Assembly: GCA_031401035.1 (NCBI GenBank)
Contig: JANNRA010000056.1
Span: 1-35,816 of the forward strand
Source of the DNA: JANNRA01 sp031401035
GTDB lineage: Bacteria > Desulfobacterota > Binatia > HRBIN30 > CADEER01
Length of the DNA stretch: 35,816 bases
Direction of reading: 5' to 3'
Position 1 is the stretch's first letter, and each line of letters starts with the position of its first letter. The position numbers were made by a program, and so were the translations under genes. Below the pieces are notes generated by a model, which saw nothing but the letters and a program-made list of their open reading frames with translations, was not told the origin of the DNA and searched no databases. This document shows, in pieces, positions 8,090 through 14,935 of this stretch.

Positions 8090-9148
8090 TCAGGGGCGCG
8101 CCTCCAGCACCAGGTTGAAGGGCGTTTCGGCGGCCCGCCGCACGCGCCCGAAGCCGCCGGCCTGGATGACCTCGCGCAGGCGTGCCTCGCCGGCCTGGGC
8201 GCCGAGAGCCAGGCCGACCTCCTGCGACAGCGACGCGGGGGTACAGATGAAGGTCGAGGCCGAGTAGAACAGTCGGCCGACCGGGGTGAGATTGTCCTCG
8301 ACGCGATCGCCGGCGAAGGGCTCGACGACCATCCACGTGCCGTCGGCGGCGAGGGATGCGCGCACGTGCGCCGCGGCGCCGACCGGATCGCCCAGGTCGT
8401 GCAGGCAGTCGAAGAACGTCACCAGATCGTAGGTGGTGCCGGGGTAGTCCTTGGCGCTGGCGACGGCGAAGCGCACGCGCTCGCCCAGCCCTTCGGCGGC
8501 GGCCAGCGCCGTCGCGCGCTCGATCGACGGCGGGTGGTAGTCGAAGCCGACGAAGCGCGAGTGCGGGAAGGCGCGCGCCATGAGCAGGGTCGAGGCGCCG
8601 AGGCCGCAGCCGACGTCGGCGACCGTCGCGCCGGCCTCGAGTTTCGCCACCATGCCGTCGAGGGCCGGCAGCCAGCTCGGCACCAGGTTGGCGACGTAGC
8701 CGGGCCTGAAGAAGCGGCGTGTGCCCTCGAACAGTGCCGGGTCGTGCTCGTGCCAGCCGACGCCGGCGCCGCTGCGGAACGCTTCGCCGAGCTTGGCCTC
8801 GCTGCGCAACGCCGCCATCATCGCCTGGAAGCCGCCGACGATGAAGGCGGGACTCTCTTCGTTGGCCAGCGCCTCGGCCTGCTCCTCCGGCAGCGTGTAG
8901 CGGCCGGACGGCGCATCGTAGGCGACGTAGCCGGCGGCGGCCTGCGCGGCGAGCCACTCGCGCGCGTAGCGCTCGACGATGCCGGCGCGGGCGGCGAACT
9001 CGGCAGGTGTCAGCGCGCCGGCGCCGGCCATGGCGCGGTAGAGGCCGAGCTTGTCGCCCAGGGCCACCAGACCGGCGGTCATCGCGGCGCCGAGGTCGCC
9101 GAGCGCCTGGTGGACGAATGCTTCGAGTTTGATCGGGTCGACGGGCAT
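8090..9148 (-). CDS. Class I SAM-dependent methyltransferase (Rv2258c-like)
   Basis: A 352-residue protein in two parts. The N-terminus (about 1-105) looks like the winged-helix/dimerisation domain found in Rv2258c-like methyltransferases, including LGLYRAMAGAGALTPAEFA. The Rossmann methyltransferase domain follows, with SAM motif I ATVADVGCGLGAST (about 173-186), the acidic strand end FVGFDYHP and motif post-I VTFFDCLHDLGDP. Substrate is unknown; members act on small molecules or may be transcription-linked. The start at 9148 is set by a strong AAGGAGG site 8 bases upstream, so the in-frame ATG at 9175 is rejected. Nothing nearby identifies a pathway. Confidence 0.85.
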   Translation of the reverse strand: MPVDPIKLEAFVHQALGDLGAAMTAGLVALGDKLGLYRAMAGAGALTPAEFAARAGIVERYAREWLAAQAAAGYVAYDAPSGRYTLPEEQAEALANEESPAFIVGGFQAMMAALRSEAKLGEAFRSGAGVGWHEHDPALFEGTRRFFRPGYVANLVPSWLPALDGMVAKLEAGATVADVGCGLGASTLLMARAFPHSRFVGFDYHPPSIERATALAAAEGLGERVRFAVASAKDYPGTTYDLVTFFDCLHDLGDPVGAAAHVRASLAADGTWMVVEPFAGDRVEDNLTPVGRLFYSASTFICTPASLSQEVGLALGAQAGEARLREVIQAGGFGRVRRAAETPFNLVLEARP

Positions 9149-9156
9149 GATGCAGA

Positions 9157-9163
9157 CCTCCTT
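9157..9163 (-). promoter_or_regulatory. Ribosome binding site of the methyltransferase gene
   Basis: AAGGAGG on the minus strand, 8 bases before the ATG at 9148. It fixes the start and removes nine upstream codons. Confidence 0.8.
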
Positions 9164-9207
9164 GGGGGGCTGCATCCCCTACGCCCGCACGGGCGCCCCC
9201 GTCAAAG

Positions 9208-9233
9208 CGTTCGGCAGCGGCGTTCGGCAGCGG
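9208..9233. repeat. 13-bp perfect tandem duplication
   Basis: CGTTCGGCAGCGG occurs twice head to tail in the gap between the methyltransferase and the Thr-rich protein. It may be simple slippage; no function is evident. Confidence 0.6.
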
Positions 9234-9290
9234 TTGCAGGGGCCTGGGCGGCTCATGCAACCGGCGCCGACGGAGCACTCCTGGAGGCGC

Positions 9291-10829
9291 CTACGCGATC
9301 GGCGGATCCCCGCGGCGCCGGCGCCGCAACGCCGCCGCCGCCGTCGCGCCAAGCGCCAGGAGCCCGCCCAGCATACCGAGCGGCGACAAGAGCGGCGACG
9401 GCGCCGGGTTGGTGGCACAGACGCCGGTGTCGGTCCCCTCGGCTGGGTCGAGATCGCCGTCGGTGGTGGCGAAGGCGGTGTTGAGGATGCTCGGGCCGAC
9501 GTTGGCGGCGACGCTCACCGTCGCGGTGATCGGCGGCGCCGCGGCGTTCATGCCGAGAATGGCCTGACGCACGCACAGGAGCTGCTGCGGCGTCGAGCCG
9601 GTGCAATCCCAGCCGCCGCCGGTCACCGGCAGCACCAGCGTCAGTCCGATCGGCATCGCATCGGTGACCGTGATCGGCCCGCCAGTCGGTGCATCGCCGA
9701 CATTGCGCACGGCAAGGATGAACGACGACCTGCCGCCCGGCCGGCAGACCCCGGTGAACGCCTTGCTGAGGGCCAGGTTGGGGGCCTGCTGCGGCAGCGG
9801 CGTGCTCTCGTCGAATGTCGGTGTCGTCGTCGGGGGCACAGCGGTGTTGGTCGACGTCTGCGACACGGTCGCCGTCGCGGTGTTCGTGCGCGTGGCCGTC
9901 CCGGTGGCGGTGGCGGTGTGAGTGGCCGTCGCGGTGGCGGTGCTGACCGGCGTCGCCGTGTTGGTAGCCGTCGCGGTGGCGGTATCGACCGGGGTGGCCG
10001 TCGCCGTATCGGTCGCGGTGGCGGTGTTCGTGTGCGTGGCGGTCGCGGTGGCGGTGCTGACCGGCGTCGCCGTGTTGGTGGCCGTCGCGGTGGCGGTGTC
10101 GACCGGCGTGGCGGTGTTGGTGGCCGTCGCGGTGGCGGTGTTGACCGGCGTGGCGGTGTTGGTGGCCGTCGCGGTCGGCGTGTGGCTGACCGTGGCGGTG
10201 TTCGTGCCAGTTGCCGTGACGGTGGCGGTGGCGCTCTGCGTCGCCGTCTGCGTTGCCGTGTGCGTTTGGCTCGGGGTCGGTGACGGAGGATCGCAGACCG
10301 TGCAGGCCGGTCCCAGGGTGCTGAGCGTGCCGCAGGTCGGGCCGGCTTTGAAGCTGAGATCGGCGATGCCGGTGGGGACGAACCCGCCGAAGGTGACCGA
10401 GTAGGTCTTACACGTTGGTGGACTGTCCGAGCATTCGCTGTCGAAGCCGACGTCCCACTTGAGCACCGGCGAGATGTCCCTCGAACAGGTTGGATCGACG
10501 TCGTCCGTTGGTCCTGGCGAGGCGGTGATAACCACTAAGTCGTCGCAGAGACCCAGCGACAGGTCGAGGGTGAGGTGGCTCAGCTCGTGCGGCCCGCAGG
10601 CGCAGCCAGTGGTCACGCCACGGCACACCTTCCAGTGAAACGTCGTGTTGGTGCCGTCGAAGACGCCGCCGGTCGTCGCGCTACCCATCGCGTCGACCAG
10701 CGTCACCTGCATGCCATTGCTGCTGCAACCGGTCGAGCCGGGGCAGGGCGCCGCGCCGGACGCCGCAGCGGCGACGCTGATCGACACGGCGAGGACGATG
10801 GCCTGGATGCAGGCTCGGGTACGAGTCAT
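9291..10829 (-). CDS. Secreted Thr-rich repeat protein with DUF11 domain and C-terminal anchor
   Basis: A 512-residue exported protein. Residues 1-26 form a signal peptide ending near ASGAA. Residues 27-180 are a Cys-rich globular region with about 13 cysteines. Residues 184-345 are almost pure Thr/Ala/Pro/Val, built partly from a 14-residue unit TATATNTATPV(N/D/S)TA. Residues 350-460 resemble the DUF11 surface repeat (NLALSKAF...VRNVGDAPTGGPITVTDAMP). The end (about 476-512) has a short SP-rich stretch, a hydrophobic helix LGMLGGLLALGATAAAAL and a cluster of five Arg, the layout of exosortase- or rhombosortase-type sorting tails, though no PEP motif is visible. It is probably a surface stalk or fibre protein. 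The start at 10829 follows a GGGGAG ribosome site. Confidence 0.82.
   Translation of the reverse strand: MTRTRACIQAIVLAVSISVAAAASGAAPCPGSTGCSSNGMQVTLVDAMGSATTGGVFDGTNTTFHWKVCRGVTTGCACGPHELSHLTLDLSLGLCDDLVVITASPGPTDDVDPTCSRDISPVLKWDVGFDSECSDSPPTCKTYSVTFGGFVPTGIADLSFKAGPTCGTLSTLGPACTVCDPPSPTPSQTHTATQTATQSATATVTATGTNTATVSHTPTATATNTATPVNTATATATNTATPVDTATATATNTATPVSTATATATHTNTATATDTATATPVDTATATATNTATPVSTATATATHTATATGTATRTNTATATVSQTSTNTAVPPTTTPTFDESTPLPQQAPNLALSKAFTGVCRPGGRSSFILAVRNVGDAPTGGPITVTDAMPIGLTLVLPVTGGGWDCTGSTPQQLLCVRQAILGMNAAAPPITATVSVAANVGPSILNTAFATTDGDLDPAEGTDTGVCATNPAPSPLLSPLGMLGGLLALGATAAAALRRRRRGDPPIA
9915..10181 (-). repeat. 42-bp coding tandem repeats (Thr/Ala/Pro linker)
   Basis: Three nearly exact 42-base units, then a degenerate stretch and one more good unit, encode TATATNTATPV(N/D/S)TA. 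The wider Thr-rich coding region runs from about 9795 to 10280. Copy number is likely to vary between strains by slippage. Confidence 0.75.
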
Positions 10830-11193
10830 GGCGGCGGTCTCCCCTGGTCCAATTGCACGGACATGCTCGCGACCCCGCAACCGCCCCACCTGCCCAGCGA
10901 GCCTCAACTACACTCAAACGATGTTGCTCGGAGTAAAAGTCATCACGCATCATGAAGCAAGGATATTGCTGCGGAAACGCCCTTGCGGCCCTGGCGCGTC
11001 AGTTGCCGCATGATCTCCGCCATCAGGAGTGGTTTGTGCACCTGGCTCGACCCGGAAAGTCGCGCTAACCCTTTGCAAAACCTCACCTATGTCGGCCTCT
11101 TGAATGACGCGAGGCGGCGGCGCTCGTGCGTGCTGACGGCGGCAGCGGGCCAATGCCACACGGCGGAGCAAGCCCGCGCGGCAGATGAGCGGA
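10830..11193. other. 364-bp intergenic region between two minus-strand genes
   Basis: I see no convincing gene. The middle (about 10905-10990) is AT-richer than the surroundings and should hold the promoter of the Thr-rich protein. Reading the minus strand, TTGCTT followed after 18 bases by TTACTC is a weak candidate core promoter, which I do not rank highly. No strong hairpin follows the hemG stop codon. Confidence 0.4.
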
Positions 11194-12609
11194 TCAGGGC
11201 GAGCCGCTCGACACCGCCGCGAACGCCGCCTCCGCAGCCGTCTCGCCGGAGCGGATGCAGTCGGGGATGCCGACGCCCTCGTAGGCGTTGCCCGCCAGGT
11301 GCAGGCCCAGCGCCGCGGCGCGGGCGCGGATGCGCGCCACCCGCGCGAGGTGCCCGACGTGGTACTGCGGCATGGCGCGCCGCCAGCGCGCCAGGGTCGT
11401 CAGCTGCGGTTCGGCCCGCACGCCGAGCAGGTCGGCCAGTTCGCGGCGCACCGCCGCGACCAGCGCGGCGTCGTCGAGTTCGACCAGCTCCGGCCGCAGG
11501 GCGCCGCCGACGAAGGCGCGGATGAGCAGCATGCCGTCGGGCGCCCGGCCGGGGTACTTGAGGCTGGAAAAGGTCGCCGCCAGCAGCGCCCGCCGCTCGG
11601 TGTGCGGCACGACGAAGCCAAAGCCATCGAGCGGGTGCGGCACGTCCTCGCGGCGGTACGCCACGGTCACCGTCGCCGACGAGGCGTAGGGAATCGCCGC
11701 CAGCTCGTCCGCCAGGCCGGCGTCGAGGCCGCGCACCTGCGCCGCCGCGACCGGCGCTGGGGTCGCCAGCACCACCGCCGCGCAGTCGAGTCCGTCGCCG
11801 AGCCGCCAGCCGCCGCCGGGTACGGCCTCGACCGCCTCGACCGGCCGCCCGAGGGTCACCGCCTCGCCGGGCAGGCGCGCAGCCAAGGTGTCGACGAGCC
11901 GCTGCAGGCCGTCGTCGAAGCTCAGGAACAGGCTCCAGCGGGCGCCGCTGTCGGTGCTGCTCCGCGCCGCCGCGCGCTGCTGGCGCCACATGGCGAGGAC
12001 GATGCTGCGCTGCGTGCGCTCCATCTCGAGAAAGCGCGGCATGGTGGCGGCGAGGCTGAGCCGCTCGGGGTCGGCGGTATAGATGCCGCCGACCAGCGGC
12101 TGCGCGACGCGGTCGAGCGCTTCGCGGCCGAGCCGTCGGGTGACGAAGGCGGCGAGGCTCTCGTCGCCGCCTTCGCCGCGCGGCAGCAGCAGGTCCAGCG
12201 CCATGCGCAGCTTGCCCGGCCAGGAGAACAGGGGTGTGGTGACGAGCGGCAACAGGCGCGTCGGCGCCATGAGCAGGAAGCCCTCCGGCAGGGGGCAGAG
12301 GCGGCCGTCGCGGACGACGTAGGTGCGGCGGAACTCCTCGCGCGTGCCGACCAGGCGCGGCGTCAGCCCGAGCCGTTCGCAGAGGTGCAGGCCGGCGGGC
12401 TTCTCCGAGAGAAACGAGTCCGGCCCGGCCTCGAGGACGAAGCCGTCGCGCCGTTCGGTGCGGATGACGCCGCCGAGGCGCGGCGCGGCTTCGATCAGTC
12501 GCAGTTCGATCGGGCGCCCCGCCTCCCTGGCGAGCTCGAGCAGGCGGTGCGCGGCGGCGAGGCCGCTGATGCCGCCGCCGACGACGGCGACGCGCGGCGC
12601 GCGGCTCAT
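11194..12609 (-). CDS. hemG: Protoporphyrinogen oxidase, oxygen-dependent (HemG/HemY type)
   Basis: A 471-residue FAD enzyme that oxidises protoporphyrinogen IX to protoporphyrin IX, the penultimate step of classical haem synthesis. It begins with the Rossmann FAD motif VAVVGGGISGLAAAHRLLE (about 7-25), then the second glycine motif RLGGVIRTE and the typical EAGPDSFL. VGGIYTADPERLSLAATMP is characteristic of bacterial PPOX, as are VPHTERRALLAATFSS and the closing HLAGNAYEGVGIPDCIRSG, which binds FAD. The length matches the family (about 450-480). The start at 12609 is preferred over the open extension to 12738, which has no homologous content. The other two haem genes lie over 4 kb away, beyond two opposite-strand genes. 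Confidence 0.9.
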   Translation of the reverse strand: MSRAPRVAVVGGGISGLAAAHRLLELAREAGRPIELRLIEAAPRLGGVIRTERRDGFVLEAGPDSFLSEKPAGLHLCERLGLTPRLVGTREEFRRTYVVRDGRLCPLPEGFLLMAPTRLLPLVTTPLFSWPGKLRMALDLLLPRGEGGDESLAAFVTRRLGREALDRVAQPLVGGIYTADPERLSLAATMPRFLEMERTQRSIVLAMWRQQRAAARSSTDSGARWSLFLSFDDGLQRLVDTLAARLPGEAVTLGRPVEAVEAVPGGGWRLGDGLDCAAVVLATPAPVAAAQVRGLDAGLADELAAIPYASSATVTVAYRREDVPHPLDGFGFVVPHTERRALLAATFSSLKYPGRAPDGMLLIRAFVGGALRPELVELDDAALVAAVRRELADLLGVRAEPQLTTLARWRRAMPQYHVGHLARVARIRARAAALGLHLAGNAYEGVGIPDCIRSGETAAEAAFAAVSSGSP

Positions 12610-12744
12610 CGGCCGGCGCCGGCCGCCGCCACGGTCGGGGCGGGCGTGCAGCCGCCGCAGGCGATCGGCAGGACGGCATCGTCGACGGGCATGTGTTCGG
12701 GTTATCAGCGCCGCGCCTCCAGTCAACGCCGGGCGCATCGGGCG

Positions 12745-12788
12745 GCGGGTGGAAAAGCCGCGCCGGGCGGGTGGAAAAGGCGCGCCGG
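12745..12788. repeat. Two tandem 22-bp units in the hemG/NTPase divergent region
   Basis: GCGGGTGGAAAAGCCGCGCCGG is followed directly by a copy with a single C-to-G change. The pair lies 64 bases before the start of the NTPase gene, inside the 242-base region that must contain both divergent promoters. It could be a pair of regulator sites or simple duplication. Confidence 0.6.
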
Positions 12789-12851
12789 GATGGATAGCTA
12801 CGGGGCGGAAGTGGCGCGGCGGCGAGTCGCCGGCGCCGCGCTGGAGGGTCG

Positions 12852-14873
12852 ATGCGGCCGTGGACGGTTGACGCCGACGACATCAAGATCGCCGAGGATT
12901 TCGACGACGGGTTGCTGCACAAGCCGCCCTGGGTCGAGGGCTTCCTCAACGCCGGCGACGACAAGTTCATCGTCGTCGGCACCAAGGGCTTCGGCAAGAC
13001 GCTGCTGCTGAAGGCCAAGCGCATCCGCCTGCAGCGCACCGACGGGGTGCTGTGCATTCCCGAGAACGCGCTGCTCGACAAACCGATCGGCGACAAGATC
13101 TTCGGCAAGGACCAGCTGGCGCTGTATGCCCAGTCGACCGAATGGTGGGCCAAGGTGTGGCTCATCTCGATCGCCGCCGCGGTGTTGAAGCGCCTCGACC
13201 AGCTCGACGGCGTGCGCGTCGACGCGCGCCTGGCGGCGCTGCTCGACGACCGCGGCCTGCGCGGCGTCATCGACCACTTCGTCAACCTGCTCGACCTGCC
13301 GCGCGCCGACCTGCACCGCTGCGCCACCGACACCGACAACGTCCTGGTGCCGCGCCTGCGGGCGCTCAATACGCCGGTGGCGATCTTCATCGACAACGTC
13401 GACGAGTACTTCAACAAACACGTGCGCGCCGTCGGCCGCGCCAGCCACACCGGCGAGCTGTCGCCGAGCATCTGGTATTTCGCCCAGATGGGCCTGGTCG
13501 AGGTCGCCTACCAACTGCGCCGCGTCAATCACCACCTCAAGGTCTTCGCCGCCGTGCGCAAGGAGGCCTTCCTGCGCTTCGACGAGATGACGTCGATGGT
13601 GCAGCAGTACCGCGGCAGCGCCGTCGAGACGCACTACACGCTGGAGAGCCTACGCGAGATCTTCGTCAACAACATCCGGCGCGAGAAGGACCGCAACCTG
13701 GTCACGCCGGAGCTGGCGCGCAGCCGTCCGCTGGAGGCGTTCCTCGGCCAGGCGACGGTGCTCAACGCGTTCACGCACGAGGCCGAGGACGTCTTCGAGT
13801 ACATCGCCCGCCACACCCTGCACCGGCCGCGCGATTTCATGAGCGTCGGGCAGAAGCTGTCCGACCTCACCCCGGCCGAGCGCCGCCTCCCGGAGCGCTT
13901 CAAGGAAGTCGTCAACCAGGCGGCGACCGAGATCGCCTCCGAGTACCTCAACGAGGTGGCGCCGTACCTCGGTGGCGTCGACCTGCCGGGTGTCCTCGCC
14001 GGCCTCTCGGCCAACGTGCTGCGCCGCGAGGAGGTGGAGGAGATCTTTTTCGCCCACAATGCCGACGCCGGCGTCGACGACGAGCTCGAGCACATCTTCT
14101 GTATGCTGTTCCGCGCCGGTCTGCTCGGGCACCTCGCCCTCGATCACGTCTCCGGCCGGCGCATCCAGCGCTTCCTGCGACCGGGCGAGCGCATCTTCCA
14201 GCCCGACGGCCTGCTGCCGCCGTCGTCGCACTATCTCGTCCACCCGGTGCTCACCGGGCTCATCGCCCGCCTCAACCCCGGCTACGTGGAGCGCATCGAT
14301 GCGGTGAACATGGTCGGCAACGGGCGGCCGTGGCGCGACGCGAGCGACCGCCAGCTCAAGTCGCTGCTGGTCCTGCGCGCCGACCTCGACGGCTTCGGGG
14401 CGCTGATGCAGCGCGGCCTCGACGAAGCGGTGCGCGATGCGCTGCGCCACGCGGTGGAGCGCCACGCCGCCGGCTGCCTGCACGCCTCGCTCGCCGACGG
14501 CGACTCGCTGCTGCTGGTCGACGACCGCATCCTGACGCTGATCAAGGCGGCGCGGCGCATCATGGAGGACGTCTCGGAGCTGCCGGGCAGCCCGCGCATG
14601 CGGGTCGCCATCGCACACGGCCCGGTGGCGGTGCGCGACCGCGGCGAGGAGCCGCCGGCGATCGAGGGCGGGTCGGCGGTGCTGGTGGCGTCGCGCATCG
14701 AGCCGCTGGTGCGACCGGGCGAGATCTGGGTCACCGAGGAGATTCGCGCGCTGCTGACCGGCACCGACACCCTCTTCCGCGCCGAGGCGATTTCCGACGC
14801 GGCGGTGAACGTGCGCAAGGCCACCTCCGACGAATTCGACATCTGGGTGCGGCTGCACCGCATCCTGTCGTAG
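12852..14873 (+). CDS. P-loop NTPase fused to a class III nucleotidyl cyclase-like domain
   Basis: A 673-residue two-part protein. The N-terminal NTPase has Walker A GTKGFGKT (43-50) and Walker B VAIFIDNVDEYF (176-187, with Asp181, Asp184 and Glu185), resembling STAND/ORC-like ATPases. A helical region of about 260 residues follows. The C-terminus (about 505-673) matches a class III cyclase homology domain: LVLRADLDGFG supplies metal Asp511, ASLADGDSLLLV supplies Asp551, and VLVASRIEP supplies Arg615. The Asn normally four residues before that Arg is Leu611, so a catalytic residue is missing. There are no membrane segments. The start at 12852 has a GGAGG site 5 bases upstream. It is followed after 62 bases by a PAS histidine kinase on the same strand. 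I do not recognise the full architecture; a signalling or defence role is a guess. Confidence 0.85.
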   Translation: MRPWTVDADDIKIAEDFDDGLLHKPPWVEGFLNAGDDKFIVVGTKGFGKTLLLKAKRIRLQRTDGVLCIPENALLDKPIGDKIFGKDQLALYAQSTEWWAKVWLISIAAAVLKRLDQLDGVRVDARLAALLDDRGLRGVIDHFVNLLDLPRADLHRCATDTDNVLVPRLRALNTPVAIFIDNVDEYFNKHVRAVGRASHTGELSPSIWYFAQMGLVEVAYQLRRVNHHLKVFAAVRKEAFLRFDEMTSMVQQYRGSAVETHYTLESLREIFVNNIRREKDRNLVTPELARSRPLEAFLGQATVLNAFTHEAEDVFEYIARHTLHRPRDFMSVGQKLSDLTPAERRLPERFKEVVNQAATEIASEYLNEVAPYLGGVDLPGVLAGLSANVLRREEVEEIFFAHNADAGVDDELEHIFCMLFRAGLLGHLALDHVSGRRIQRFLRPGERIFQPDGLLPPSSHYLVHPVLTGLIARLNPGYVERIDAVNMVGNGRPWRDASDRQLKSLLVLRADLDGFGALMQRGLDEAVRDALRHAVERHAAGCLHASLADGDSLLLVDDRILTLIKAARRIMEDVSELPGSPRMRVAIAHGPVAVRDRGEEPPAIEGGSAVLVASRIEPLVRPGEIWVTEEIRALLTGTDTLFRAEAISDAAVNVRKATSDEFDIWVRLHRILS

Positions 14874-14935
14874 GAGCGGCGGCGGTCGAGTCTGGGCAGC
14901 GCGGGGCTGGAGTGCTACGCCCTCGCCAGCGAACG

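Noticed and set aside
9915..10181. Possible CRISPR array (regular repeats)
   Set aside because: The repeats are 42-base, in frame, without unique spacers, and encode a Thr-rich linker.
9922..10404. Plus-strand frame encoding a VAVAV-repeat 'hydrophobic repeat protein'
   Set aside because: It is the reverse reading of the Thr/Ala repeat codons of the secreted minus-strand protein. The repeat periodicity explains the open frame.
10681..10953. Small minus-strand ORF starting MMRDDFYSEQH upstream of the Thr-rich protein
   Set aside because: It runs into the coding region of the next gene in another frame and becomes Arg-rich. There is no ribosome site or homology that I can see.
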